Shown one piece after another: positions 46,215 to 54,926 of a DNA stretch of 63,619 bases. Each line of letters opens with the position of its first letter. Within the stretch, counting starts at the first letter, position 1. The translations under genes and the position numbers were made by a program. The notes below the pieces were generated by a model, which saw only the letters and a program-made list of their open reading frames with translations, searched no databases and was not told where the DNA came from. Source of the stretch: Rhodanobacteraceae bacterium (lineage in GTDB: Bacteria > Pseudomonadota > Gammaproteobacteria > Xanthomonadales > SZUA-5); NCBI GenBank assembly GCA_024234055.1, contig JACKOW010000019.1:1-63619 (forward strand). Reading direction: 5' to 3'.

Positions 46215-47294
46215 TTGGAACGCCAGCGACTGATCGAACTGCTGTTTGCCGCTGCTGCGGTGAGCTTCCTGGTGGTGGGCTGCTTTCTGGTGTTGCGGCC
46301 CTTCCTGTCGGCGCTGATGTGGGCCGTCATTCTCTGCTACGCCAGCTGGCCCTTCTATCGCTGGCTGGTGCGCAAGCTCGGTGGCCGGCGTTCGCTGACC
46401 GCGATCCTGATGACCTGTGGGGTGGCCGCCATTCTGGTGCTGCCCTTTGTGATCGTCGGATTCACCCTCGCCGAAAACGTCAGCGACTGGGTCACGGCGG
46501 TCAAGGAATGGGTGGGCCGCGGGCTGCCGCCACCACCGGCCTGGGTTTCCGAGCTGCCGATGTTCGGCGCCGAGCTCGCCGCGCGCTGGCAGGCGTTGAA
46601 CAGCGAGGCGGCCTTGGCCGATCTGGTCAGGCTGATCATCAATCCAATGCGCGATGCCGCACTCAGCGGTGGCGCCATGCTCGGGCGCGGCTCGCTGGAG
46701 TTGGGACTGTCGGTGTTCATCGCCTTCTTCGTGTTCCGACGCGGCGACGAACTGGCGCAAGGATTGCAGCAATCGCTGACGCGACTGATCGGATCGCGTG
46801 CTCGCCAGTTCATCGACGTGGCCGGCGGCACCATCCAGGGCGTGGTCTACGGCATTCTCGGCACGGCTTTGGTGCAGGGATTGCTGGCCGGTTTCGGATT
46901 CCTGATCGTCAGCGTACCCGGCGCCGTGTTCCTGGGCCTGCTGACTTTCTTCCTGTCCCTGGTGCCGATGGGCCCGCCGCTGGTTTGGGTGCCCGTGGTG
47001 GTCTGGCTGAGCACCAATCACCATATCGGCGCCGCCGTGTTCATGGCCATCTGGGGATTCTTCGTGGTCAGCGGCATCGACAACATCATCAAGCCCTATC
47101 TGATCAGCCGCGGCTCGCGGATGCCCTTTGTACTGGTCTTCCTCGGTGTGATTGGCGGCGTACTCGCCTTCGGCTTCCTCGGCGTATTCCTGGGGCCGGT
47201 CCTGCTGGCCGTGGGCTACACCCTGCTGCTGGCCTGGAATCGCGGCGAGGCCATCGATGACAGCGAGGAAGTACCGGTCAAGACGGTGGGCTGA
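46215..47294 (+). CDS. AI-2E family transporter (PerM/YdiK-like)
   Basis: A 359-residue permease with about 8 membrane helices. The family signature VVYGILGTALVQGLLAGFGF and later SLVPMGPPLVWVPVVVWL, DNIIKPYLISRGSRMP and LGVIGGVLAFGFLGVFLGPV are present. Members include exporters of the signal AI-2 and Na+/H+ antiporters; the substrate cannot be told. The start is a TTG. It appears to be co-transcribed with the small membrane protein upstream. Confidence 0.92.
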   Translation: MERQRLIELLFAAAAVSFLVVGCFLVLRPFLSALMWAVILCYASWPFYRWLVRKLGGRRSLTAILMTCGVAAILVLPFVIVGFTLAENVSDWVTAVKEWVGRGLPPPPAWVSELPMFGAELAARWQALNSEAALADLVRLIINPMRDAALSGGAMLGRGSLELGLSVFIAFFVFRRGDELAQGLQQSLTRLIGSRARQFIDVAGGTIQGVVYGILGTALVQGLLAGFGFLIVSVPGAVFLGLLTFFLSLVPMGPPLVWVPVVVWLSTNHHIGAAVFMAIWGFFVVSGIDNIIKPYLISRGSRMPFVLVFLGVIGGVLAFGFLGVFLGPVLLAVGYTLLLAWNRGEAIDDSEEVPVKTVG

Positions 47295-47382
47295 CCGACG
47301 CCAGGTGCCGCTGGGCCATGGCACAACGAACAAGGGCTTTCTGTCCGCAGATGTCGCCGATCAAGGCGGATAGCCTGCTGCG

Positions 47383-47465
47383 CGTAGCCCGATGTGCCGC
47401 GCAGTGGCTCACCGGGGCTTGTCGCATCACCGCCCGGAGAGCGCTACGCGCACGTCGGGCTACAC
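47383..47465. repeat. Hairpin repeat (GTAGCCCGATG / CGTCGGGCTAC)
   Basis: GTAGCCCGATGTGCCGCGC and, about 60 bases on, GCGCACGTCGGGCTAC are complementary and fold back. It sits between convergent genes, the AI-2E transporter and the SGNH hydrolase. Confidence 0.65.
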
Positions 47466-47544
47466 CGGCCATCACCCCGCTTGAACACGGCGGCCATCGG
47501 CGTCATCTGCGGATAAAGGCTTCTGCCCGTCGCCGGTACCAGCC

Positions 47545-48267
47545 CTACTGGTCTGCCTGCGCCGCGCCCAGCGCGCGTTGGGCTGCGGGCAGCGCCCGTT
47601 CAGCCCAACGGCCATAGTCGATGGCGCTGGGATGCAGGCCATCGGCCGCCAGCAATTCGGGACGGCTCTCGGCTTCGCGGGTGAGGTCGGTGATATCGAC
47701 AAAGCTGGCGCCGGCGCCTTGCGTCAACGCCAGCGCAGTGGCGTTGTAGGCATCAATCTGTGCGCCGACTCTGGCGGCGTCCCGATCATGTGCCCGGGCA
47801 AAGGGTGTGCGCCCCCAGTCGGGAATGGACAACACCACAACGCGTTCGGCATGGCCGCCGGCGTAGCTGATGGCACGCGCCAGCAGGGCTGCAAAGCCCT
47901 GGCGATAACTGTCTGGCGAATGCCCTCGGTACTGATCATTGACGCCGATCAGCAGCGTTACCAACGAATAGGGCGGGCTCGGCTTAAGGCCGAATTCGCC
48001 CTCGGCAAGTTCGACGCTGGCGCCACGCTCTGCCGCCACCAGCGCAGCTTCAAGCTCGCCCGTGGTCCAGCCTGTGCGGGCGAAGATCTGTGCCGGCAAC
48101 AGCTTCAATCCACGCTTTCGCAGTTCCCCAGCCAGCTGATTGGGCCAGCGCGCCGTTGCATCCACGCTCTCGCCGATGCTGTAGGAATCACCCAGCGCCA
48201 GATAGCGCAGTGGCGGTTCCGGATCACCGACCAGCATGGACAAGGCCAGGATGGCGCCCGGATTCAT
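47545..48267 (-). CDS. SGNH/GDSL hydrolase
   Basis: A 240-residue esterase-type hydrolase. Block I LALGDSYSIGES (nucleophile S28), the VND block (LLIGVNDQYRG) and the C-terminal DGLHPSAIDYGRWAE (Asp-His pair) are all present. No clear signal peptide; the first ~15 residues are mildly hydrophobic (ILALSMLVG). It lies 16 bases after the aminotransferase gene, so they share an operon. Confidence 0.9.
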   Translation of the reverse strand: MNPGAILALSMLVGDPEPPLRYLALGDSYSIGESVDATARWPNQLAGELRKRGLKLLPAQIFARTGWTTGELEAALVAAERGASVELAEGEFGLKPSPPYSLVTLLIGVNDQYRGHSPDSYRQGFAALLARAISYAGGHAERVVVLSIPDWGRTPFARAHDRDAARVGAQIDAYNATALALTQGAGASFVDITDLTREAESRPELLAADGLHPSAIDYGRWAERALPAAQRALGAAQADQ

Positions 48268-48283
48268 GGCCTTGGGAGTGGTC

Positions 48284-49531
48284 TCAAGCCACCTGGGCCA
48301 CGCGCGGCTGGGCCCCTTTGGCCAGCGTGCCGGCGAAGGCGTCGATGCTGTCGATGACCCGCTCCATCACGGCGGCCTCGGGCAGCAGCGTGATTCGGAA
48401 GTGATTGCGATAGGGCACATTGAAGGATGAGCCCGGCACGATCAGGATCTGACGCTGATCGAGCAGATCCAGCGCGAACTGTTGATCGTCGAACTGCGGC
48501 ATGGCGCTGGTGTCGACACCGACGAAGCCGTACAGCGCGCCCATCGGCGCCACCACCCGCAGATGCGCACTGCGTGCAACCGACCGCAACATCGCGGCAC
48601 GGGTCTCGTACAGACGCCCACCCGGCTGGCACAGCGCGGTGTGCGTATCCGGACCGCGCAGCGCCGCCGGAATAGCCCACTGGCCCTGGACATTGCTGCA
48701 CAGGCGCAGGGCGGCGAGCAGGTCGAGGCTGCGCAGGTATTCACGCGCGGCCTGCACGCGGCCACTGGTGACCATCCAGCCCACCCGATAGCCACAGGCG
48801 CGGTGCACCTTGGACAATCCACTCATGGTCACGCACAGCGTGTCCTTCACCAGCGGCGCCATGCTGTGAAACCGGGCGCCGTCGTAGAGCAGTCCCTCGT
48901 AGATCTCGTCGCTGAACACCACCAGGCGGTGCTTCTCGGCCAGCGCTGCAATCTGCTGCAGCAGCGGCTTCGGATAGACCGCACCGTTGGGATTGTTCGG
49001 ATTGATGATCACGATGGCGCGCGTGCGCGGCGTGATCATGCGCTCGATTTCGACAGCGTCCGGCAGACCCTGGCGCTCGGGCGGACAGGGATAGTGCACC
49101 GGCCGGCCATCGTTGAGGATGACCGCGGCAGTCCACAACGGATAGTCCGGCGCCGGCACCAGTACTTCGTCGCCCGGATTCAGCAGTCCACGCAAGGACA
49201 GATCAATCAGCTCGCTGACCCCGTTGCCAACAAAGACATGGTTGGTGTCGACGCCGGCACAGCCGCGTGCCTGCATGCTCTCGGCGATGGCATCGCGGGC
49301 TTCGGTCAGGCCCTGCTGGTGGCAATAGGCCTCGCTGTCGCGCAGATGTTGGGCGATGGCTTCGCGGATGTGATCGGGCGCATCGAAACCGAATCGCCCG
49401 GGATTGCCGATATTCAGGCGAATGATGGGCTTGCCCTGCTGCTCAAGTTCGAGCGCGCGGGCGTGCAAGGGGCCGCGTATGTCATAGCGGACATCGGCCA
49501 AACGCTCGTTGTGAGGGATCGGGCGAAGCAT
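48284..49531 (-). CDS. Class I/II aminotransferase, AlaA-like
   Basis: A 415-residue PLP-dependent aminotransferase. It contains RYDIRGPLHARALELEQQGK near the N-terminus, NIGNPGRFGFDAPDH, INPNNPNGAVYPK, FSDEIYEGLLYDG and the PLP lysine in SGLSKVHRACGYRVGW. This resembles E. coli AlaA, which makes alanine from pyruvate and glutamate. I use the ATG at 49531 (MLRPIPHNERLADV). It is divergent from trmL. The final C-terminal part (NHFRITLLPEAAVMERVIDS) is complete. Confidence 0.92.
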   Translation of the reverse strand: MLRPIPHNERLADVRYDIRGPLHARALELEQQGKPIIRLNIGNPGRFGFDAPDHIREAIAQHLRDSEAYCHQQGLTEARDAIAESMQARGCAGVDTNHVFVGNGVSELIDLSLRGLLNPGDEVLVPAPDYPLWTAAVILNDGRPVHYPCPPERQGLPDAVEIERMITPRTRAIVIINPNNPNGAVYPKPLLQQIAALAEKHRLVVFSDEIYEGLLYDGARFHSMAPLVKDTLCVTMSGLSKVHRACGYRVGWMVTSGRVQAAREYLRSLDLLAALRLCSNVQGQWAIPAALRGPDTHTALCQPGGRLYETRAAMLRSVARSAHLRVVAPMGALYGFVGVDTSAMPQFDDQQFALDLLDQRQILIVPGSSFNVPYRNHFRITLLPEAAVMERVIDSIDAFAGTLAKGAQPRVAQVA

Positions 49532-49687
49532 GGGTCGGCAATTCGTGAAGGTGGCTGCGAGCGTACCCCGCATTCCGTGGAGCGCTCAAGGGAGACAGCG
49601 GGCAAGGAAGCGGGTTTTCGCGGCAAATCCCGGGCAGGAGGTAGCATTCGTCGCCCGGCTACCGCCGCCGTGCACCGAGGGCCAGCG

Positions 49688-50167
49688 ATGTTGCACATCA
49701 TTCTCCACCAGCCCGAAATCCCGCCGAATACCGGTAATGTCATCCGGCTGGCGGCCAACACCGGCGCCTCGCTGCATCTGATCGAGCCGCTGGGCTTCGC
49801 GCTGGACGATGCCCGTTTGCGCCGCGCGGGTCTGGATTACCACGAATACGCCAGTGTGCGCAGCTGGCCGGATCTGAACGCCTGCATGGCGCATCTGGGC
49901 CAACCACGCTGCTTTGCCCTGAGCAAATTCGGCCAGGCTTCGCCCTATCAGACCCGCTTTGCCGACGGTGATGCGCTGCTGTTTGGCTGCGAGACCCGCG
50001 GCTTGCCGGACGAGGTGCGTGCGCAGTTTCCGCCCGAGCGTCTGTTGCGGCTGCCGATGCGACCCGGTTCGCGCAGCCTGAATCTGTCGAATGCCGTGGC
50101 GGTGGTGGTTTATGAAGCCTGGCGCCAGCTGGAATTTGCAGGTAGTGCCGTAGCAAACGACGGCTGA
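49688..50167 (+). CDS. trmL: tRNA (cytidine(34)-2'-O)-methyltransferase
   Basis: A 159-residue SPOUT methyltransferase that methylates the wobble base of tRNA-Leu. It starts MLHIILHQPEIPPNTGNVIR, continues LAANTGASLHLIEPLGFALD and ends with the knot motifs LLFGCETRGLPDEV, LRLPMRPGSRSLNLSNAVAV. Length is typical. The start ATG at 49688 follows a GC-rich gap. It is transcribed divergently from the aminotransferase gene. Confidence 0.95.
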   Translation: MLHIILHQPEIPPNTGNVIRLAANTGASLHLIEPLGFALDDARLRRAGLDYHEYASVRSWPDLNACMAHLGQPRCFALSKFGQASPYQTRFADGDALLFGCETRGLPDEVRAQFPPERLLRLPMRPGSRSLNLSNAVAVVVYEAWRQLEFAGSAVANDG

Positions 50168-50925
50168 GCGTCGCGCATTTGCCAGATCTTGCGGCTGGCC
50201 GGAGGGCGCCAATCAGTGTCCGCGAAGGACGCAAAGGACGCCAAGAGAAGCTGCAGAAGAGAACGTAGGTCACGTTGCCCGCAGGGCTACTGACATGGTC
50301 ATGCCGGTCGCGCCCATCCCCAAACGGCAAGACGCGAAGTGGCGAAGGGAAAGCTGACTGTGAAAAACAAGACCCCCGCGCGTCGGCCCCGGTGCGACGC
50401 GCGGGAGTCTTTCCCCAGCAGCAACGGCCCCCAGGCCCAGAACTGCGGGACATCTGTCGCAAGGCCTGTGCCAGCGGCTGAAAAGTGGATAAGGCATTGA
50501 TTGAAATGAGCATTGCTGCAATCTGCGTTTGCTGCAGTGCACAAACGCGGTGCAGCTGAGAGCGGCATGCGCCAGTTGCGGGCATGTTTTCTTCGGTTGT
50601 CGGTTGTCGGTGGAGGGCGCTGAGCACAGGGCGACACACGAACACAGATTTGACCCGCGACAGCTTCATTGCGAGCGTAGCGAAGCAATCCAGGCTTGTC
50701 GGCGACGCTTCTGGATTGCTTCGCTGAGCCCGCCATGACCCAGGTTCCGCAACGCCCGCCCCTGTGGGAGCGGGCTCTGCCCGCGACAGCTGCTGCGCCA
50801 GACCGGAGTCGCCATTCGCGGCTGAAGCCGCTCCCACAGCAGCCTGCATGGCCCGGCATGCCTATCGCAACCAGCAACCGACCGCCGCGGCTATGCTCCA
50901 CGCTGGCCCCATCAAGGCAACCCGC
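50168..50925. other. Repeat-rich intergenic region
   Basis: The 758 bases before the kinase gene at 50926 hold no gene I can support. From left: a GAAGGACGCAAAGGACGCC stretch (about 50223-50241), a GTCACGTTGCCCGC hairpin fragment (about 50268), a GC-rich stem (50375-50405), a GTTGTCGGTTGTCGG stretch (about 50597), one copy of the GAAGCAATCCAG repeat (50668-50740) and one GTGGGAGCGG hairpin (50761-50841). Confidence 0.6.
50375..50405. terminator. Strong GC-rich hairpin, terminator candidate
   Basis: CCCGCGCGTCG (50375-50385) pairs with CGACGCGCGGG (50395-50405); GAC and GTC outside extend the stem. On the plus strand TCTTTCC follows; on the minus strand TTGTTTTTC follows. It lies about 210 bases past trmL, so it could end trmL transcripts. 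Confidence 0.55.
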
Positions 50926-51948
50926 ATGACTGATCCCTTTGCTCTGCCCGAATCCGCGTTGGCCGACTATCTGTCGCAGCAGGTGCCCGGCTTCGCCGGC
51001 CCGCTGCGCGCCAGCAAATTCAAGGGCGGGCAGTCCAATCCCACCTATCTGATCGAGGCAGCCTCGGGCAGCTATGTGCTGCGCCGCAAGCCGCCCGGCA
51101 CGCTGCTGGCTTCAGCGCATGCGGTCGATCGCGAGTTCCGGGTGCTGAGCGCGCTGGCCGACACGCCGGTGCCAGTCGCGCGGCCGCTGCATCTGTGCAG
51201 CGACGACAGCGTCATCGGCTCGATGTTCTACCTGATGAGTCATGTACCGGGGCGGATCTACTGGGATCCGTCACTGCCGGAGCTGACGCCGGCGCAGCGT
51301 GGTGCCATCTTCGATGAAATCCTGCGCGTGCTGGTGGCGCTGCACGCGGTCGACGTGCAGGCCGTGGGTCTGGGCGAATACGGCAGGCCCGGGAACTACT
51401 TCGCCCGACAGCTCAAACGCTGGACCGAGCAGTACCGCGCCAGCGAAATCGAGCGGATCGAGGCCATGGAGGCGCTGATCGGCTGGCTGGAGGCGCATGT
51501 GCCGGCCGATGACGGAGCCGTGGCGCTGGTGCATGGCGACTGGCGTATCGACAACCTGATCTTCGATGCCCAGATGCCGACCATCCGCGCCGTGGTCGAC
51601 TGGGAGCTGTCCACGCTGGGGCATCCGCTGTCGGATCTGGGTTATTTCTGCATGGCGCTGCGACTGCCGCGCAATCCGGTCATTCCCGGTCTGGCCGGCA
51701 TCGATCGGGCCGAGCTCGGCTTACCTAGCGAAGCCGCCATCATTGCCCGCTATGCCGAGCTGAGTGGCCGCCAGCCCCAGCATTGGCCTTTCATCCTGGC
51801 TTTCAATTTCTTCCGCCTCGCCGCCATCGCCCAGGGCGTGGCCAAGCGCGCCACCCAGGGCAATGCATCGAACACCCGCGCGGAGGAAGTGGGGCGCATG
51901 GTGCCGGTGGTGGCGGCGCTGGGAATGGCAGCCGCGAGCGAGGGCTAG
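50926..51948 (+). CDS. APH-like phosphotransferase family protein
   Basis: A 340-residue kinase-like protein of the ACAD10/aminoglycoside-phosphotransferase superfamily. Landmarks: FKGGQSNPTYLIEAASGSYV (nucleotide loop), LRRKPPGTLLASAHAVDREF, catalytic VHGDWRIDNLIFD (HGDxxxxN), and VVDWELSTLGHPLSDLGYF (Mg-binding DWE). The ACAD10-type group is linked to 4-hydroxy-acyl-CoA breakdown in some bacteria. No acyl-CoA dehydrogenase gene is adjacent here, so the substrate is open. Confidence 0.9.
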   Translation: MTDPFALPESALADYLSQQVPGFAGPLRASKFKGGQSNPTYLIEAASGSYVLRRKPPGTLLASAHAVDREFRVLSALADTPVPVARPLHLCSDDSVIGSMFYLMSHVPGRIYWDPSLPELTPAQRGAIFDEILRVLVALHAVDVQAVGLGEYGRPGNYFARQLKRWTEQYRASEIERIEAMEALIGWLEAHVPADDGAVALVHGDWRIDNLIFDAQMPTIRAVVDWELSTLGHPLSDLGYFCMALRLPRNPVIPGLAGIDRAELGLPSEAAIIARYAELSGRQPQHWPFILAFNFFRLAAIAQGVAKRATQGNASNTRAEEVGRMVPVVAALGMAAASEG

Positions 51949-51963
51949 GTCTACGCCGGGTGC

Positions 51964-52110
51964 AAGCAAAGGCCAGCACGCGAAGGACACGAAGGAAAAG
52001 CAGAAAGGTCACGAAGGAAAAGCAAAAAGGTAACAAAGAACATTCCGTGAACGCTCTTGATTTCCTTCGCGTTCTTTCTGCTTTTCCTTTGCGTCCTTTG
52101 CGTCCCGCTT
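51964..52110. repeat. Purine/pyrimidine-arm inverted repeat (unit ~GGACACGAAGGAAAAGC)
   Basis: The left arm (51964-52032) has CACGAAGGAAAAGCAGAAAG and a second similar copy. The right arm (52059-52110) has TTCCTTCGCGTTCTTTCTGC and TTTTCCTTTGCGTCCTTTGC. The arms pair over about 50 bases with gaps. The rest of the 51949-52254 gap has a GTAGCCCGCTGCGCGGC hairpin fragment and a CCCCGTGCCCC stretch. Confidence 0.7.
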
Positions 52111-52254
52111 CTGGCCGCTACGTGCCTCAGTGGTGGCTGGTCGCCGTAGTGGGGCAGCGTGCGTCACGTAGCCCGCTGCGCGGCCAACGTGACCTACCTG
52201 ACTGTAGCAGGCACCCTGGCCTTCCCCCGTGCCCCTTTCCCCGTGCCCCGTGAC

Positions 52255-53193
52255 TCACGCCCGCGGATGATGCTTGCGGTGCATGGCTTTCAGCCCTTCG
52301 CGGGCGACGTGGGTGTAGATCTGGGTGGTCGACAGATCGCTGTGACCGAGCAGCAGCTGGACCACGCGCAGGTCGGCGCCGTGGTTGAGCAGATGGGTGG
52401 CGAAACTGTGGCGCAGCGTGTGTGGTGACAGCGTGCCCCGCACGCCGGCCAGCAGCGCGTAGCGCTTGATCAGCAGCCAGAAGCCCTGGCGGGTCATCGC
52501 CGTGCCGCGTTGGGTGATGAACAGCGCCGGCTCGGGGCGCGGATGCAGCACTGGCCTGGCCTCGCGCAGATAGCTCTCGATCCAGTGCTGGGCCTCGTCG
52601 CCGAGCGGCACCAGGCGCTCCTTGCTGCCCTTGCCGCGTACCCGCAGCACGCCCTGAGCCAGACTGATCTGCTCTCCGCGCAGCCCCACCAGCTCGCTCA
52701 CCCGCAAACCGGTGGCGTAGAGCAGCTCCAGCATGGCCTTGTCGCGCAGACCCAGGGCGGTATCGAGGTCCGGTGCCTTCAACAGCGCTTCCACTTCCGA
52801 CTCGGTGATGGCCTTGGGCAGCGAGCGTGGCAGCTTGGGCGTGGACAGGTCCAGCGCCGGGTCATCACTGCGCAGACCCTGTTCGACCGCCCACAGATAG
52901 AACTGTTTCAGCGTGGACACCAGCCGCGCGCCCGAGCGCGGTTTCATGCCGGCGCCATGGCGGACCGACAGATAGTCGAACAACAATCCGCGATCGGCCG
53001 TGGCCAGCGCGCTCCCGCGTGAGACCAGCCAGCCTGCAAGGCCGCGCAGATCGGCGCCGTAGCTGGACAAGGAGGCCTTGGCCAGGCCGCGCTCGGCCCA
53101 GGCCTGATCGAGAAAGCGCGCGATCAGCTTCTGATCGGAGACGCTCGGCTCACTGCTATCGTTGTCGGATTCTTTGTCCAAGATGCTGCGCAT
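52255..53193 (-). CDS. xerD: Site-specific tyrosine recombinase XerD
   Basis: A 312-residue recombinase for resolving chromosome dimers at dif, together with XerC. Catalytic residues: R164 (ATGLRVSEL), K188 (VRGKGSKER), H258 and R261 (SPHTLRHSF), H284 (LGHSDLS), Y293 (TTQIYTHV). The C-terminus HRKHHPRA is typical of XerD rather than XerC. The ATG at 53193 overlaps the start codon of the divergent RDD gene; a TTG at 53181 is an alternative. Unlike the integrase at 1361 it is a core chromosomal gene. Confidence 0.93.
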   Translation of the reverse strand: MRSILDKESDNDSSEPSVSDQKLIARFLDQAWAERGLAKASLSSYGADLRGLAGWLVSRGSALATADRGLLFDYLSVRHGAGMKPRSGARLVSTLKQFYLWAVEQGLRSDDPALDLSTPKLPRSLPKAITESEVEALLKAPDLDTALGLRDKAMLELLYATGLRVSELVGLRGEQISLAQGVLRVRGKGSKERLVPLGDEAQHWIESYLREARPVLHPRPEPALFITQRGTAMTRQGFWLLIKRYALLAGVRGTLSPHTLRHSFATHLLNHGADLRVVQLLLGHSDLSTTQIYTHVAREGLKAMHRKHHPRA

Positions 53194-53611
53194 GCGTACT
53201 CTGGAATCAGCCCGTTGGTGGAAACGCCTGCTGGCCATCGTATACGACACGCTGATCCTTGCGGGTCTGCTGATGGTGGTCGGCTTCGCCGTGCTGGCGG
53301 CCAATGGCGGCAAGGCCGTGCCGCCGAGCACGATCTGGTATCAGCTGCTGCTGCTGCTGGTGATCTGGGCCTATTTTGCGTTGTCCTGGTGGCGTGGTGG
53401 CCAAACCGTCGCCGCGCGCGCCTGGAAGCTGGAAGTGCGCGACCTGGAAGGCAACTACCCGAGTCTGGGCCGCGCCAGCCTGCGCGCGATGCTGGCGTTG
53501 TTCTCGATAGGCCTGGGCGGACTCGGCCTGCTCTGGTGCCTGATCGACCCCGAGGGTCAGAGCGCCCACGACCGCTTGAGCCGTACCCAGTTGCTGCAGG
53601 AACGCCTTTAG
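53192..53611 (+). CDS. RDD family membrane protein
   Basis: A 139-residue protein with RDD-domain signature RWWKRLLAIVYDTLILAGLL (Arg and Asp-Asp-like pattern in the first helix) and a second part GQTVAARAWKLEVRDLEG followed by LWCLIDPEGQSAHDRLS. Three hydrophobic segments are visible (about 15-35, 48-65, 95-115). Function unknown. The ATG at 53192 is chosen; an ATG at 53183 would add three residues. It is divergent from xerD with overlapping start codons. Confidence 0.88.
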   Translation: MRTLESARWWKRLLAIVYDTLILAGLLMVVGFAVLAANGGKAVPPSTIWYQLLLLLVIWAYFALSWWRGGQTVAARAWKLEVRDLEGNYPSLGRASLRAMLALFSIGLGGLGLLWCLIDPEGQSAHDRLSRTQLLQERL

Positions 53612-53661
53612 AGCTGGTTGTCGGTTGTCGGTGTCGGTGTTGGAAGAAGCCTGCTCACGCT

Positions 53662-53752
53662 GAGACGCTGAGACGCGGAGACGCGGAGACGCGGAGACGC
53701 GGAGACGCGGAGAAAGCGGAGAAAGCGGAGAAAGCGGAGAAAGCGGAGAAGG
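53662..53752 (+). repeat. Tandem array GAGACGCG (8 bp) then GAGAAAGCG (9 bp)
   Basis: About six units of GAGACGCG are followed by four of GAGAAAGCG. The array is purine-rich on the plus strand. No complementary arm is present nearby, unlike the other purine-rich arrays in the window. The neighbouring inverted repeat starts at 53861. Confidence 0.85.
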
Positions 53753-53860
53753 TCCAACGCCAGCGGTGTCAGCCTTGGCAGGTGCCATCTTGCCCGAAGG
53801 GCTACGTGACGTGCTCTGCCGCTCGATTGATGAAGAGGAGGGGCGGGCTGGGCTCAGAAG

Positions 53861-53974
53861 CAGGACGCAAAGATCACGAAGGAAAAGCAGAAAGATCGCG
53901 AAGCAAATCCAACAGCGGCACTGGCCTTCCTTCGCGATCTTTCTGCCTTCCTTCGCGTCCTTTGCGTCCTGCTC
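53861..53974. repeat. Purine/pyrimidine-arm inverted repeat (unit ~GGACGCAAAG)
   Basis: The left arm (53861-53912) has GCAGGACGCAAAGATCACG and GAAGGAAAAGCAGAAAGATC. The right arm (53924-53974) has TTCCTTCGCGATCTTTCTGC and CCTTTGCGTCCTGC. The outer ends GCAGGACGCAAAG and CTTTGCGTCCTGC are exact complements. It lies 40 bases past the hemC stop region (54018). Confidence 0.78.
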
Positions 53975-54017
53975 TTGTGTGGACAAGCGAGCGGCGCAAG
54001 CTGAGCTACCGTCGCAG

Positions 54018-54926
54018 CTACAGCCCCAGGAGTTCGCCGGCGCCGGCGGCGAGCAGGGCGTCGGCGACGGTTTCGCCGAGCGCCACCGGTTCACCCAGCG
54101 GCCCGGTGCCCTGGGCGCGGACGACGCGGCCGCTGGCGGCGTGGCCGACCAGTCCTTGCAGATGCAACTGCTTTCCATCGATGGCCGCCAGTGCGCCGAT
54201 CGGGACCTGGCAGCTGCCGCCCAGGCGTCGATTGAGCGCCCGCTCGGCATCGATCCTTGCCGCCGTGCCCTCATGATGCAGCGCGCGGACGCGCTTGATC
54301 GTGGCGAGATCGCCCGCTCGGGTCTCGATGCAGATGGCGCCCTGGGCCGCTGCCGGCAGCCAGTCCGGCACGCTCAGGCTGGCCCGGATGCGGGCATCGA
54401 AGCCCAGGCGCTTCAGGCCGGCCACGGCCAGGATGATGGCGTCGTAGTCGCCGGCATCGAGCTTGGCCAGACGGGTGTTGACGTTGCCACGCAGATCGCG
54501 CACCTGCAGATCCGGTCGTCGCGCCTTGATCTGGGCATGGCGGCGCAGGGAGGAGGTGCCGACGACGGCGCCGGGCGGCAGCGCGTCCAGATCGGCATGG
54601 CGGTTGCTGACGAAGGCATCAGCGGGGTCTTCGCGTTCGAGTATCGCCGCCAGTTCGAAGCCGGCATCCAGCTCCACCGGCACATCCTTCAGCGAATGCA
54701 CCGCGATGTCGGCCTCACCGCGTTCCAGCGCCAGTTCCAGCTCCTTCAGGAACAGACCCTTGCCGCCGATGGCCGACAGCGAGCGATCCAGTACCTCGTC
54801 GCCGCGCGTCGACAGCGGCACCAGTTCCACCACCAGATCCGGGTCCAGCGCGCGCAAACGCGCGGCCACATGTTCGGTCTGCCACAGGGCGAGTTGACTC
54901 TTGCGGGTGGCGATACGCAGCAGCAT
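54018..54926 (-). CDS. hemC: Porphobilinogen deaminase (hydroxymethylbilane synthase)
   Basis: A 302-residue enzyme that joins four porphobilinogens into hydroxymethylbilane in heme synthesis. Landmarks: RIATRKSQLALWQTEHVAAR at the N-terminus, catalytic D81 in VHSLKDVP, GTSSLRRHAQ, RGNVNTRLAKLDAGDYDAII and the dipyrromethane-carrying C239 in LGGSCQVPIGA. The ATG at 54926 fits the family start. It stands alone rather than after algZ-algR. Confidence 0.96.
   Translation of the reverse strand: MLLRIATRKSQLALWQTEHVAARLRALDPDLVVELVPLSTRGDEVLDRSLSAIGGKGLFLKELELALERGEADIAVHSLKDVPVELDAGFELAAILEREDPADAFVSNRHADLDALPPGAVVGTSSLRRHAQIKARRPDLQVRDLRGNVNTRLAKLDAGDYDAIILAVAGLKRLGFDARIRASLSVPDWLPAAAQGAICIETRAGDLATIKRVRALHHEGTAARIDAERALNRRLGGSCQVPIGALAAIDGKQLHLQGLVGHAASGRVVRAQGTGPLGEPVALGETVADALLAAGAGELLGL

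Noticed and set aside
53662..53752. CRISPR-like array
   Set aside because: Units are 8-9 bases in direct tandem without unique spacers; no cas genes are nearby.
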